A stretch of DNA of 64,000 nucleotides, from contig ML660774.1 of NCBI GenBank assembly GCA_007570785.1, positions 9,819,742 to 9,883,741 of the forward strand, in the 5' to 3' direction. The stretch is from Antilocapra americana (lineage: Eukaryota > Chordata > Mammalia > Artiodactyla > Antilocapridae). Under the pieces are notes generated by a model, which saw nothing but the letters and a program-made list of their open reading frames with translations, was not told the origin of the DNA and searched no databases. A program made the position numbers and the translations under genes. Positions 22,181-34,439 of this stretch are shown piece after piece (positions within the stretch are counted from its first letter, which is position 1; the number at the start of each line of letters is the position of its first letter).

Positions 22181-23829
22181 ATGTGCAAGAGATTTTAAAG
22201 TGACTCATTTTAGGGAGAGATCTTTTTTAGGAGTCAAAGAAATGCAAGGGAACAAAGTTCATTCTAATCAAATGAAAAAAAGTTTATTGGAATGGTAGGT
22301 TTTTTAAGATTACAAAAATAACCAATTTTATATTAAAACTATATCTGAACCCATGAAAGTTCTGCAGAAATTTCAGGAATGCATAAAGCTACATATTTTA
22401 AAGTTTTGCAGTCAAAATAACTCCCTAAATATTTCTTATGCATTTCCCATACACATATGCCTCACACATGCTTCAGACAAGGTCAGTGTTTTCATTATAT
22501 ACATTTACATTGTTATAGTAACTATTTTATAGATCTGTCAATAAAATTTGGACTCACATTGAAAGCACGTTCATGCAATTAAATTGTAATTCTCACTAGT
22601 AACTGTAGATTTTTGATTATACAAATCATCTAAATTTATTATATTATTGCTATAACACCTCATATACATCTTGAGAGCATTTAGGACCCAAAAGCTTAGA
22701 TTTAATATTTCAAGAGGCAAGTGTAAATAATTCTGAGTTACTAGTCCAAATGGAAGACTGAGATAACTTCTGCAGTTTAAATATGCACATAATCAAAATA
22801 TATAAATGTCTTACTCTGCCATCTTGCTACTGAATGTTTAAGTTGCTGTTAGATCCTTGCTGTTGCAGGATTTACAGTGTTGTGCTTCAGTTCCTATTTA
22901 TCCTTCTGTCAAAATGCTAACTGAAAGCAAAACAATAAAAACTCAGAACAAAGGATGAAAAACAAAGTACCAACAAAATATGGAAACTGGAACATGTGCC
23001 CTTGAACACATGTTAGTTGGCTTGGCTTGTAATGTATAACATCTTTATTGGTTTTCTCTCCTTACTGCTATGTCAAGACACTGACAGACGTGGAAGTCAG
23101 TGGGGCCAGAGACACACAGTCAGTTGGGTTCAGTTTAAAGAGTGTGGGAAGACTTTCCAAATACTGGCGAATGTCTGCCCCACTGGCTGGAGCTCTTCGC
23201 TCTGTCAGGCTCGTGAGATTTCACCGGAGATGACATTTGGTGAGGCTGTCAAGGCCACGTGTTTCTAGGAAGCTGGAGCCAGATATGGGAGTCATTCCTA
23301 CTTTAAAAGAGTTCCCTTATTAGCTGTGATCAGTCTCTTCTAGAGACATCTCAGCTAGAGATGAATTTTGGAACCCTGAGGCATTTTTGAGGGAAGAGAA
23401 GCCTCCTCTAAGTATTAGTAACCCATGGGAAACATGAAGCGTGGGTGCCAGGGGAGAATGAAAAGGTGACATGAGGGAGTAAATAAACACAGGAGAGGGT
23501 AGAGGAGTGAAACACACACTCACACACACTCTCTCTCACACACACACACACACTTTTTATCATTTAAGATACGGTGTCCAGAGTCAACCTCACTGTAGTC
23601 TGAGTAAGGAGAGTAGCTATCTGAGTATGCCCAATTTGTAAGTAAGATCAGTGTCCCCTCCCTGTAGTGTCACCACCTCACTTGGCTCTTGGCTTGAAAC
23701 ACGGGAAGAATCCTGAAATCCAGTGCGTAGGGAGAAAGTCAGAGTATTCCATCAGATATGTACATCTTCCAAGCCCAGAACGTAGAAGTGGTTCTTGAAC
23801 ACTTATGTCTTTGCTTCCATATCTGTTTG
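22181..23829. other. Unassigned intergenic sequence with CA/CT-rich tract
   Basis: No gene seen. The frames at 23017-23268 (83 codons) and 23048-23233 overlap in different registers and show no domain. A CA/CT-rich simple tract lies at 23511-23553. Confidence 0.5.
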
Positions 23830-24035
23830 AAAGTGAAAGTTAGTCACTTAGTCTTGTCTGACTCTTTGTGACCCCATGGACTATAGCCCTCTAGGCTTGT
23901 CCATGGAATTCTCCAGGCAAGAATACTGGAGTGGGTTGCCGTTTCCTTTTCCAGGAGATCTTCCTGACCCAGGGATCAAAGCCAGGTCTCCTGCATTGCG
24001 GGTGGACTCTTTATTGACTGAGCCACCAAGGAAGC
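23830..24035 (-). mobile_element. Bov-tA SINE
   Basis: Antisense Bov-tA: AAGTGAAAGTTAGTCACTTAG, GACTCTTTGTGACCCCATGG, CAAGAATACTGGAGTGGGTTG, TCTCCTGCATTGCGGGTGG and GAGCCACCAAGGAAGCC. Full-length with its tRNA head at the right end. Confidence 0.92.
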
Positions 24036-24723
24036 CAAGTAGTTCTATCAATACTGTTATCAGGATAGACTCAGAGAATCAGATCAGCATCAACTTTCTA
24101 CCAGGAAGGTTGGTGAATATGATACAAAAACAGAGGTGGTTGTCAGCATGGGCCACGTGTCTTTTTCTAGCTTGATTCTTTTTCTCTCATAACAACCTTG
24201 CAGAATATCAGAAAAGTCAAAATTATTGAAGGGGTGGGATGGGAAATGAGAATTACATTATTAGAAAAGCACTTAAAATTACACGACATCGGTGGAGCAT
24301 TCACAACCTCCTTGCTGTAGATAAGTCAGTCACGGGCTGAGACCTCAGCCCTTAGAGTAACCAGGCAGGGGCTAGTGTAGCCTGAGACCATGGATACCTC
24401 CTTTCACCCTAGAACTGTTGTCCTGCAAAGATGCTCATTTTCTAGGACTGTTATAACACCAACAAAAGACATTTTATTGTTTTTATTTTTCCATGTTACC
24501 TCATTGCTTGTTAAAAATGACAAGAAAAAGCTTCTTATTGATACATAAGTAATAGTGCATCCACAGCATGCCAGGGAATAGAAACAGGGATGAAAACATT
24601 ATTGAAACAGCTCTCTCTGTAAAGAAGTAGAAATCATGTCAAGATACATTTTTAGAATGCTAAAATGGGCATGCAAGCAATGCTGTCAAGGCTGTAAATT
24701 AGGCAAAGACCAAAAGCTAATTT

Positions 24724-24905
24724 GGGCTTCCCTGGTGGCTCAGCTGGTAAAGTCTCCTCCACCTGCAATGCAGGGGGCCCGGGTTCGATCCCTGGGTTGG
24801 GAGGAACTGCTGGAGAGGGAACTTCTACCCACTCCCTGGAGAATTCCATGGACTATATAGTCCATGAGGTTGTAAAAAGTCAGACATGACTGAGCGACTT
24901 CCACT
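24724..24905 (+). mobile_element. Bov-tA SINE with TSD
   Basis: Full-length sense copy: GGGCTTCCCTGGTGGCTCAG (A box), CCCGGGTTCGATCCCTGG (intact B box), CCATGGACTATATAGTCCATG and GACATGACTGAGCGACTTCC. The target duplication is AAAAGCTAATTT (24712-24723) and AAAAGCTAGTTT (24906-24917). Among the best preserved Pol III promoters in the window. Confidence 0.95.
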
Positions 24906-24917
24906 AAAAGCTAGTTT

Positions 24918-25452
24918 ATAATATCAAATCACACTCAACTGTACTCAGTGTATGACTTTTGCCAAAGTTCATAAATGAATCTGTCCATGAGAATCTTCCA
25001 GAGAACACACTCCGTTCCTTTCCTCAATCCCTTGCCTTTGGGATGGCCTTCTCCTAGCTTCTGCCTCAGATGCTCCAGACCCTATGAGGACACTCTGCTC
25101 CCTGCACCCAAGGCTAGACTCACTCCCAGTACGACACTTCCCTTGAGCAGGTATCATCAAGTGTCACTTGTCATTCTAGAAAAAGGCCCCCTGGTGGGAA
25201 ATGTGGGATGGGGGCCTTCAAGAGATAATTCTGTGGTTACTTCATATCCCTCCAAATAATATTTGTGGTGCAAGCACCTAATTTTCACAGAAGCATCTAA
25301 GTTCACCTAGAAATTGGATTGTCTTAGATTGGTTAGACACTGCCTTGAGACAGTAGATAAGACAAAATTAACAAAATAAGACACAGTGGTCTTGGCAAGC
25401 AAGCCATCTGTGATTCAGAAATCAATAACTTAAACTGCAGTGATCAGCTGTT
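24918..25452. other. Unassigned intergenic sequence
   Basis: No repeat recognised. The opposed frames at 24975-25259 (+) and 24969-25160 (-) have no identifiable domain. Confidence 0.5.
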
Positions 25453-26342
25453 TTTGTTGTTGTTGTTCAGTTGCTAAGTCATGTCTGACTCTTTGCCACC
25501 TGATGGACTCTAGCACGCCAGGCTTCCCTGTCCTTCACCATCCTCCTGGAGTTTACTCAAACTCACGCCCATTGAGTTAGTGATGCCATCCAACCATCTC
25601 CTCTGTCATCCCCTTCTCCTCCTGCCCTCAACCTTTCCCAGCATCAGGGTCTTTTCCAGTGAGTTAGTTGGCTCTTTGTGTCAGGTGGCCAAAGTATTGA
25701 TGTTTCAGCTTTACCATCAGTCCTTCCAATGAATACCCAGGACTGATTTCCTTGAGGATGGACTTGTTTGATCTCCTTGCTGTCCACGGAATGCTCAAGA
25801 ATCTTCTCCAACACCACAGTTCTAAAGCACCAGTCCTTCGGCGCTCAGCCTTCTGAGTGCCACCTCTCATATCCATACATGACTAATCGAAAAACCATAG
25901 CTTTGACTCGATGGGCCTTTGTAGGCAAAGTGATGTCTCTGCTTTTTAATATGCTATCTAGGTTTGTCATAGTTTTTCTTCCAAGGAGCAAGCGTCTTTT
26001 AATTTCATGGCTCTAGCCATCATCCACAGTGATCTTGGAGCCCCCAAAATAAAATCTGTCACTGTTACATTTTTTCCCCATCAAGTGATTGGACTAGATG
26101 CCATGATCTTAGTTTTTTGAATGTTGAGTTTTAAGTCAGCTTTTTCAGTTTCCTCTCTCACCTTCATCAAAAGGCTCTTTTGTTCCTCTTCACTTTCTGC
26201 CATAAGGATGGTATCACCTGCATGTCTGAGGTTATTGATATTTCTCCTGGCAATCTTGATTCCCTCCTGTGATTCATCCAGCCTGTCATTTTGCATGATG
26301 TACTCTGCATATACATAAAATGAGCAGGGTGATAGTATACCG
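25453..26342 (-). mobile_element. Older BovB LINE 3' fragment
   Basis: The antisense BovB starts with a (GTT)n tail and TTCAGTTGCTAAGTCATGTC, the older-subfamily terminus, and runs into the RT domain. The minus frame at 26081-26386 retains LNIQKTKIMASSPIT and ESEEEQKSLLMKV. The catalytic box reads HAGD (26213-26224). The 5' break is near 26342, after which similarity is lost. It is more diverged than the 6.3- and 34.5-kb copies. Confidence 0.9.
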
Positions 26343-27829
26343 CTAGTATTACAGGAACCGATCCATTTCCTCTGGGATAGGGTCATGCTTCTGATATAGC
26401 ATTATATATTATGTGAAAAAAATAATGACTAAATCTCCTCACCATCAATTCCTAATTCCCTTCAAGGAACAACAGTCTCCAAATTACTAAAGTCATGTTA
26501 AATACATCTTTCTAGAACTTTCTTATGCAATACTATAAAAAGTAGTTGGGTTGCCCATATAAGAATGAAGGAAATGAGTGACTGTAACTAGGGTGTGAAT
26601 TGCACCAGAACAGTACACAAAGCAGTTGAAGTACAGATCTTAGCATTTCTGCTTCTCAGTTCTTGGAGGCCAGTTTGAACCCATCCCAGTGTAGATGAAC
26701 ATCATCACCCATCTCCTGCCCAGCTGTCATCCTGCCCAAACTAAAACTCTGCTCATCAGATATATGCTGCCAAGAGAAAGTGAAAATTGGAAACTTACAA
26801 ATGTTCCCCAATATTAATGTGCTTGAACAATCATATTTAGTCAGTTCTCAAGTCTATTATTTCTTCTGTCTATCAGAAAAAAAGTTCTATTGTAACTATT
26901 TTGATTACGAACTTATTTCTACTCAAAAAGTTCTGTTATTCTGAGAAAATGCTTGAAAATGGCAGAATCTGTGGTGAAGTAGGCCTTAATAATATGCTCT
27001 AAGTTTTTAAAAAATATAACGTGTTAAAACTTGTCCTAATAGACAGTACAAGATCACTTAGATACCATTTTAATTTAAATACAATGTGTGCCTTTCCCAC
27101 GACTCTCGTGCCATTTCAAGTAAAATGAGATTTTCATGAAAGACATTAAAAATCATGCTGCATTTAAATAGTGGTATTGTTTCAATCTTTCATCAGGCTA
27201 GGTCATTTCCATTTAGAAATTTTGACATTCACATAGAACATTTTGTACCAAAAATGCCTGCATTTGCTTCAATTCCAGAAATGAACTACTTTTCCAAGGA
27301 AGCAGAGTTTCTCTCAAGCCAGCTAAGGTAATCACACATCTTCCTTTATTCTTTAAGACCACTGTGCCCTGAAATAGCTTCCCTGAAAGTCTGACAAGGT
27401 TATAGAAAGAGACATAGAATGTCTTATTAAGGGATTTAATCTCACCATCATTAATATGTAAATACGCATTTCCCTTGGGTTTAGAAATTAACCTATTGTG
27501 CTTTTCCTCAGAAAGAAGGAGGCAGTGTGGAGAAATTTGAAAGAACCGCAATGGCACAATTAACTTATTAGCACAGTTCTCAGGACAGAGTCAGGGAGAA
27601 AAGCAGCTGCAGCTAAAGCTTTCATGTGATGCAAGGCTCACACAAAGACCTTCATGTCTAGAGGTAGAAGTAAGGAAACAGGAAGATCTGTAATGCTTTT
27701 GCTGCTGATCTAACCTAAATACATGCTTTATTAGAGTGTCCTTCTGAAAAATTCACAATTTCCTGTAGTAATAGTTGCATGTATATTTTTATATATTATA
27801 TCATTGAACTCTTTCTTACAGTATTGTTT
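26343..27829. other. Unassigned intergenic sequence
   Basis: No named repeat. A 114-codon minus frame (27213-27557) is the longest non-repeat frame here. It lacks a recognisable domain, and I see no splice or promoter context to support it as a gene. Confidence 0.45.
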
Positions 27830-27925
27830 GTTAAGAATAAGTTTTGGTTGTTTAACAATGAGGAAACAGAGCTTAGGTGACCTGCCATAGTTACATATGT
27901 GAAGCTGAAGAACAGGGTCATGAAC
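27830..27925 (+). mobile_element. MIR SINE fragment
   Basis: Sense MIR core and 3' part: CAATGAGGAAACAGAGCTTAG, GTGACCTGCCATAGTTACAT and GAACAGGGTCATGAACCCCG followed by TGTCTTATG, matching 'GAGGAAACTGAGGC...TTGCCCAAGGTCACAC...GGGATTCGAACCC'. Confidence 0.65.
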
Positions 27926-28035
27926 CCCGTGTCTTATGTTTTACTGAGTAATTTATGTGTCATACTATTGTTTTGGGGGAAAAATTTGCTTTATGATATG
28001 CTTTGTGATTCTATATGCTTTACGATCCTATGATC

Positions 28036-28243
28036 CCATGGGCTTCCGTGGTGGTTCAGATGGTAAAGAATCCGCCTGCCATGTGGTAGACTTGGGTTTG
28101 ATCCCTGGGTTGGGAAGATCTGCCAGAGAAGGGAATGGCTACCCACTCCAATATTCTTGCCTGGAGAATGCCATGGACACAGAAGCCTGGTGAGCTACAG
28201 TCCATGGGGTCTCAAAGAGGCAGAAATGACTGAGAAACTAACA
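28036..28243 (+). mobile_element. Bov-tA SINE with 8-bp TSD
   Basis: Sense copy: GGGCTTCCGTGGTGGTTCAG, TTGGGTTTGATCCCTGGG, ATTCTTGCCTGGAGAATGCC and GAAATGACTGAGAAACTAAC. CTATGATC occurs on both sides (28028-28035 and 28244-28251). Confidence 0.93.
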
Positions 28244-28415
28244 CTATGATCTGATAAAAAAAATTGATACTCTTTGATATATAATATTTGTTAGTATGAT
28301 CATACACCATATTTCTTTGAACAACTAAATTGAGATGTGGAAGAATAATGTAATTTAAATTCCTAAAGGCAATATTAATTAAATATCTAAAATAAATGAG
28401 ATATATTATTAAAGT

Positions 28416-28418
<3 letters not shown>

Positions 28419-28450
<32 letters not shown>
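28419..28450 (+). repeat. (CA)16 microsatellite
   Basis: An uninterrupted run of 16 CA dinucleotides, the longest pure dinucleotide run in the window. Confidence 0.97.
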
Positions 28451-28451
<1 letters not shown>

Positions 28452-28769
28452 CAGCACAAAATCTAAGATACACAAGTAGAGAATTGAGGTGTATCTCCCA
28501 TCTGTCTCTGGCTGCCAGTCAGAGAATCCTAGGCCGACACTTGCATCTCCCTAGAGAAGGTATTCCAGCACGATTTCTTTTTGTTCTCCTGTCTTTTATT
28601 CTGTAACACAAATGATTTCTACCACACATTTCAGTTTCAGCCTTTCTCATCACTTAGCCACACATACACACTCCTCATTCTCTATCAGCACAGAAAGGGT
28701 TACATCACTCAGTTTAATGACTGTGAAAATGTATAATAATTGATTTGACCAGGTGGACGATTTGGTTAT

Positions 28770-28990
28770 TTCCACATGACTCTTTTTGTGCAGATATCAT
28801 TGAGATGGTGTGTGTATCTGGTGGACAAATTTATAGAAAAATTATTAGGTCAAAGGAATTACACATTTTCAATTTTGAGAAATATTGCCAAATTGACTCT
28901 CTGATGGTTGTATCTATATATATTTCCACTAGCAATGTGTGCAAGTGCCTATTTTCCTCACATCCCCCAAGATGGTTATTTATTTATTAT
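28770..28990 (-). mobile_element. Ancient L1 fragment
   Basis: Antisense ancient L1 pattern: TTAGGTCAAAGGAATTACAC, GAAATATTGCCAAATTGACTC and CACTAGCAATGTGTGCAAGTG followed by CCTATTTTCCTCACATCC. Highly diverged. Confidence 0.55.
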
Positions 28991-30336
28991 AATACACCTT
29001 AAAGAACCAGCAGTCTATGCCACTTGAAATGCCACACATTAACAACACTTCACTATTAATAATAGCATCATAGTTCTTCTCTTGCTTTCTACCTATTATC
29101 AGTCTAATACTTTGTATTGCTCTTTTAAAGATATTTTTTACATTAAAAATTATTATGTTTATTTAGGAATATATGTTTATTTATGGTGTTGATACCACAT
29201 AAGGTTTCAGGATCAAAATACACTAAATGATTTTGGGTTTAAATTCACCAAAATATAATTATATTCCTCTGCCCACTTCACCAAATTAGGATAGTTTAAA
29301 ATAAATATGAAACAATATCTACTTTATGAATACAAGTAAGAAAAATACCCTTTTAAAAATGATAAATGGAAGGCTTATTAGATTCATATATTGTAGCTTA
29401 ATGCTTCATTTTAATTCAAACTTCCTAAGAGCTAAAGCAAAGAGGGAAACATGTTGAATGTGTATTCTTTTATGATGAAGTAAGTTTTATTTTTTTCCCT
29501 AGTAATTAATTCTAAATAGAATATGGGACTTATGTGAGGGATGACAAATAATGTAAATAAGTTAACTAAACTCTTCCAAAACATGAATGTTCAGAAATAT
29601 TTCAAAATGGTTAATTTTTGTTTCTCCTATATGTAAGTTGAGGAATGACATTGAAGAATGCATCAAAGGACATCTTTTTTCAGGCAATGAGGTGGCATCA
29701 TCTAGCCATGAAACTTACTGGTGATAAAAAGAGTTTTCCCTCAAGACTTTTTTTTCCAAAAAAAAAAAAAATGGACCATTTGTTAAATATGAAATTGTGA
29801 TACTGTTCAAATGGTCTGTAGTGCTTGTTGATGATTTAAGATATAAAATCATTACATGGTTTTCCTCAGTCAAAGGGTAATTTTCTTTTTGCAGAGTGAG
29901 CTATAGACCTGCTTTCTGGTACCTTCTCAAAGATTAACTGAATTTTCTTGCACAAATATTTAATCTGATTATCCAAATACAAAAGGAACAGCTTTGTCTT
30001 GGAGAGTTTGTCACCAGCTATCTTTTATTGGATACCTATAACGTGATACCTAGTGTAACCCTGTATTTTGAGTTGAGCTTTGTCTTTGTAAGTTAATTAA
30101 TCTTAAGGATAAAATGTACCAACAAGAAGATGAATGAATATGTTGTTGGAAAGCTTAGTATCTCCTATTTAAATTTTGAAGGTAATCTGAGAAATTAAAC
30201 ATTTTACTTTTTTGCATGGCTGATATGAAATGCATAGTCATTGGAAAGCAGGTCTAATTGTTTCTAAGGTTATTTCTGATTCTAAACAAGAAATCTATGT
30301 CTTTGACATAAAGAAGGATAAGTAATTAGTAGTTAA
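28991..30336. other. Unassigned intergenic sequence
   Basis: About 1.3 kb of AT-rich sequence with no open frame of 60 codons and no repeat I can name. An A/T homopolymer pair lies near 29748-29772. Confidence 0.55.
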
Positions 30337-30538
30337 GTGTTGGTCACTCAGTCGTGTCCAACTCTTTGCAAGCCCATGGACTCTAGCCTGCCAGGCTTCT
30401 CTGTTCATGGAATTCTCCCGGCAAGAATACTGGAGTGGGTTGCCATTCCCTTTCCAGGGGTTCCTGACCCAGGGATCAAATCTGGGTCTCCTGCTTTGCG
30501 GGCAGATTCTTTATTGTCTGAGCCACCAGAGAAAGCCC
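30337..30538 (-). mobile_element. Bov-tA SINE
   Basis: Antisense copy: GTCACTCAGTCGTGTCCAAC, CAGGCTTCTCTGTTCATGGA, AAGAATACTGGAGTGGGTTGC, GACCCAGGGATCAAATCTGG and TCTGAGCCACCAGAGAAAGCC. Confidence 0.92.
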
Positions 30539-30919
30539 ATAAAAAAGGATACTTGTTCTCATTTCCCATACAAAGTGACAGGTTCCAAATCACCCAATAG
30601 CTACCTTAAAGGATCCAGCTATAGTTAAGATACAGGAGATGTAGGTTACATTCCTTTGACTGCCATGGTATAGAATTTTATTTGTTAAAATATTTCCTTA
30701 TGCTAATTCTAGCTGCCAACCAGGAAGTAGATGGTGTTTAAATGTCTGTGGTCCTGCATCTTTACTGAGATGGTCTTGCATCTTCACTGTTCTGGTAGAT
30801 GATTTCTATCTGTGGTTTTGTGACTTTGTGACAATAGATTTTCCCTTAAAAGAAAAGCTGTACTTATATTCCCTTAAGCTAATTCTATCTTTGTAGTTAT
30901 ATCAGATAAAGAACATTTA

Positions 30920-31782
30920 AAAATCATTTATTTTTAATTGAAGGATAATTGCTTTATAGTATTTTGTTGATTTCTGCCAAACATCAGCCTGAATCAGCCA
31001 TAGGTACACATGTGTCCCCTCCTACCTCCCTCCCCATCCCACCCCTCTAGGTTGTTACAGAGCCCCTGGTTGAGTTCCCTGAGTCATACAAGAAATTCCC
31101 ATTGGCTATCTGTTTTACATATGGTAATACATATTTCTATGATACTCTCTCCATACATCCCACCTTCTCTTTCCTCCACCCCACCCCTCCGTGTCCATAA
31201 GTCTCTTCTCTATGTCTGTGTCTCCATTGCTACTCTGCAGATAGGTTCATCAGTACTGTCTTTCTAGATTCCATATATATGCATTAATATATGATACTTG
31301 GTTTTCTCTTTCTGATTTACTTCACTCTGTGTAATAAGGTCTAGGTTCATCCACCTCATTAAGACTGATTAAAATGCATTATTTTTATGGCTGAGTAATA
31401 TTCCATTCTGTACATTTAACACAGCTTCTTTATCCATTCATCTGTTGATGGACATCTAGGTTGCTTCCATGTTCTAGTTATTGTAAATAGTGCTGCAATT
31501 AACATTGGGGTACATGTGTCTTCGGATTTTGATTCCCTCAGTGTACATGCCTAGTAGTGGGATTGATGGGTCAAATGGTGGTTTTATTCCTAGTTTTTTC
31601 AGGAATATCCATTATGCCTGCATCAATTTACCTTCCAACCAACTTCTATAGTGGCTGTATCTATTTACATTCCCATCAACAGTGCAAAAGGGTTCTCTTT
31701 TCTCTACACCTTTTCTAGCATTTATTGTTTGTTGATTTTTTTGATGATGGACATTCTGTGACTGGTTTGAGGTGACACAGAG
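30920..31782 (-). mobile_element. Ruminant L1 3' end, 5' truncated, with TSD
   Basis: Antisense order: TTAATTGAAGGATAATTGC, CATCAGCCTGAATCAGCCAT, TTCCATATATATGCATTAAT, GGCTGAGTAATATTCCATTC, ATCCATTCATCTGTTGATGG, CCTAGTAGTGGGATTGATGG and CATCAACAGTGCAAAAGGG. The flanks AAAGAACATTTA (30908-30919) and AAAGAACACTTGA (31783-31795) are a TSD with two mismatches. It is of middle age: no ORF2 frame survives. Confidence 0.88.
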
Positions 31783-31822
31783 AAAGAACACTTGATGAGG
31801 TTGGGAGAACTCTTTTATAATA

Positions 31823-32993
31823 GAATGAAAGTGTTAGTCACTCAGTCATGTTTGACTCTTTGCAACCCCACGGCTCCTGAGAAATCTGTATGCAGGTCAA
31901 GAAGCAACAGTTAGAACTGGACATGGAACAAAAACTGGTTCCAAATTGGGAAAGGAGTATTTCAAGGCTGTATATTGTCACCCTGCTTATTTAACTTACA
32001 TGCAGAGTACATCATGAGAAATGCCAGGCTGGATGATGCACAAGCTGGAATCAAGATGGCCAGGAGAAATATCAATAACCTCAGATACGCAGATGAAACC
32101 ATCCTTATGGCAGAAAGCAAAGAACTAAAGATCCTCTTGATGAAAGTTAAAGAAAGGAGTGAAAAAATAGGCTAAAACTCAACATTTAGAAAACTAAGAT
32201 CATGGCATCTGGTCCCATCACTTCATGGCAAATAGATGGGGGAACAGTGGAGACAGTGACAGACTTTATCTTCCTGGGCTCCGAAATCACTGCAGATGGT
32301 GACTGCAGCCATGAAATTAAAAGATGTTTGCTCCTTGGAAGGAAGGTTATGACCAACCTAGACAGCATACTAAAAAGTAGAGAGGTTACTTTGCCAACAA
32401 GGGTCCATCTAGTCAAAGCTTTGGTTTTCCCAGTAGTCATGTATGGATGTGAGAGTTGGACTTTGAAGAAAGCTGAGCACTGAAGAATTGATGGTTTTGA
32501 ACTGTGGTGTTGGATAAGAGTCTGGAGAGTTCCTTGGACTGCAAGGAGATCCAACCAGTCCATCCTAAAGGAAATCAGCCCTGAATATCCTTTGGAAGGA
32601 CTGATCCTGAAGCTGAAACTCCAATACTTTGGCCACCTGATGTGAAGAACTGACTCATTTGAAAAGACTCTGATGCTGGGAAAGATTGAATGTGGGAGGA
32701 GAAGGGGACAATGGAGGATGAGATGGTTGGATGGCATCACTGACTCGATGGACATGAGTTTGAGTAAACTCTGGGAGTTGGTGATGGACAGGAAGGCCTG
32801 GTGTACTGCAGTCCCTGGGGTCGCAGAGTCAGACATGACTGAGCAACTGAACTGAACTGAACTGAGCATGACTTCTCTCCAGGGAAGAATACTGGAGTAG
32901 GTAGCCATTCCTGTCTCCAGGGCATCTTCCCAACCCAGGGATCAAACCCTGGTCTCTTGTTTTGCAGGCGTTCTTTTTCATCTGAGCCACTAG
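31823..32993 (-). mobile_element. Bov-tA SINE, split by a BovB insertion
   Basis: The left piece (31823-31873) reads AATGAAAGTGTTAGTCACTC and TGACTCTTTGCAACCCCACGG. The right piece (32866-32993) reads CTCTCCAGGGAAGAATACTGG, GCATCTTCCCAACCCAGGGA and TTTTTCATCTGAGCCACTAG. Against the usual Bov-tA order, roughly 25 bp (the stretch covering TAGCCCGCCAGGCTCC) is missing at the insertion point, so the target appears to have been shortened rather than duplicated. Confidence 0.8.
31874..32865 (+). mobile_element. BovB LINE 3' part inside a SINE
   Basis: The sense BovB starts in the RT domain (CTCCTGAGAAATCTGTATGC) and ends in GAACTGAACTGAACTGA. Frames at 31975-32175 (SPCLFNLHAEYIMRNARLD) and 32202-32483 (DFIFLGSEITADG, VFPVVMYGCESWTL) are parts of ORF2. 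The catalytic box reads YADE (32086-32097). Stops and frame changes make it non-functional. No TSD is visible. Confidence 0.92.
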
Positions 32994-33828
32994 ACCCCAA
33001 ATATTTTGCAGTATAGATACTTTAGGAGACAAGTTAGTAAAAATGAAATAATTTTTATTGATAGTCCAAAGATTTAGTGTGAATTTCTATATCAAGTCAA
33101 AGCATATCAGTAATTCTCAACATAGAATAAAAGAGGAGTGGGATTTATATATAAATAAAATAATGAGATTTTCAAATTCTAACTTAGCTATTTAAATGGT
33201 CTGCCTGTATCGATTGTGTTCAGCTAGTAATACTTAAAATGTGTAATTCCACCCAAAAGATAATTAATCCCTATAATTTACTTAAACGATGTTCTTTTAA
33301 TCAAGATTTCAATTTCACTTGATGGTCCTGAAATAAGGTGGAAAATAAAATGAAAGATTAGAACATTTATTCCACATGGAGCAATGTAGCAAACAATAAA
33401 TAAAAGATTTCAAAGGGCCTTTTATATAGCTCATTACTTTGAATGAAACAAATTGAAAATGGTAGAGACATATAAATGGAGATGCAGAAAATAATGTTTA
33501 TTTTTCTTTCTGTTTATTATTAAAAACAGAGAAGAGATTGTAAGTAAAAAGAAATAAAATCAAATGCTTTAGAAAAATAGAGAGTCCTAAGGAGTAATGA
33601 AAATGGCTTTGCTTATTCATGAGTTACTTGGTAGGACTTATTTGGATTGAAATCTGAGGAAGGAATGCAAGAGATTGGCAGGATGAGGCCTGAGTGGGTG
33701 GGGTGAATCGTGGGTGACCAGTGGAGTGACTGCTGGGTGATTGGCATCTACAATTCTAGGGCATATTCCAGTGTAGGATTAATACTGAAATGCAGTGGAG
33801 CTTTATTTTAATAGCATATACTGCAGGG
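32994..33828. other. Unassigned intergenic sequence
   Basis: No open frame of 60 codons and no recognisable repeat. Confidence 0.55.
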
Positions 33829-33944
33829 TAAATGGTAACCCACTCCAGCATTCTTGCCTGGAGATTCCCATAGATAGCGGGGTGGGCAGGCTATAATCCA
33901 TGGGATCGCAAAGAGTTGGACACGACTGAACCATCTTCACACAC
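33829..33944 (+). mobile_element. Bov-A type SINE with 11-bp TSD
   Basis: Right-half SINE: AAATGGTAACCCACTCCAGC, TTCTTGCCTGGAGATTCCCA and GAGTTGGACACGACTGAACC. The flanks ATACTGCAGGG (33818-33828) and ATACTACAGGG (33945-33955) differ at one base. Confidence 0.88.
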
Positions 33945-34118
33945 ATACTACAGGGCACTACTGATTTGAAGTTACTTGTCTCAGATCCACATCCAATGCA
34001 TCAGACTAGTACAGAAGAACTTATTGGATAGTATTGTTCCTGGATGATAAACGTATCATAGTTCACCTATTTTGGGGATAAAAATAGTATATTTGGAGTT
34101 AAAAATAGGTAAACTACT

Positions 34119-34439
34119 GTATGCAAGGCAGCAAAAGAGACACAGATGTATAGAACAGTCTTTTGGACTTTATGGGAGAGGGCGAAGGCAAGATGATATG
34201 GGAGAATGGCATTGAAGCATGTAAATTATCATATGTGAAATGAAATGCCAGCCCAGGTTCAATGCATGATACAGGGTGCTCAGGACTGGTGCACCAGGAT
34301 GACCCAGAGGTATGCAATTGGGAGGGAGGTGGGAGGAGGATTCTGGAAGGGAAACACACGTACACCCATGGTAGATTCATGTCAATGTATGGCAAAACCA
34401 ACACGATATTGTAAAGTAAAAAATAATTAATTTATATTA
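34119..34439 (+). mobile_element. L1 3' end with perfect 18-bp TSD
   Basis: A sense L1 3' UTR contains the G-rich tract (34320-34350), CACCCATGGTAGATTCATGTC and AATGTATGGCAAAACCAACAC, ending ATATTGTAAAGTAAAAAATAA. It lies between two copies of AAAAATAGGTAAACTACT (34101-34118, 34440-34457). The upstream copy is preceded by TT, giving the L1 endonuclease site TT/AAAA. The upstream part (34119-34230) reaches back towards the ORF2 end. About 320 bp, strongly 5' truncated. Confidence 0.93.

Noticed and set aside
24780..24800. tRNA-like A and B boxes, as in a tRNA gene
   Set aside because: They belong to the tRNA-derived head of a Bov-tA SINE; no cloverleaf with a complete acceptor stem is seen.
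27213..27557. 114-codon minus frame in non-repeat sequence
   Set aside because: No recognisable family and no other support for a gene.
32186..32908. 240-codon minus open frame, among the longest in the window
   Set aside because: It is the antisense of BovB ORF2, continuing into the split SINE; BovB's coding strand here is plus.
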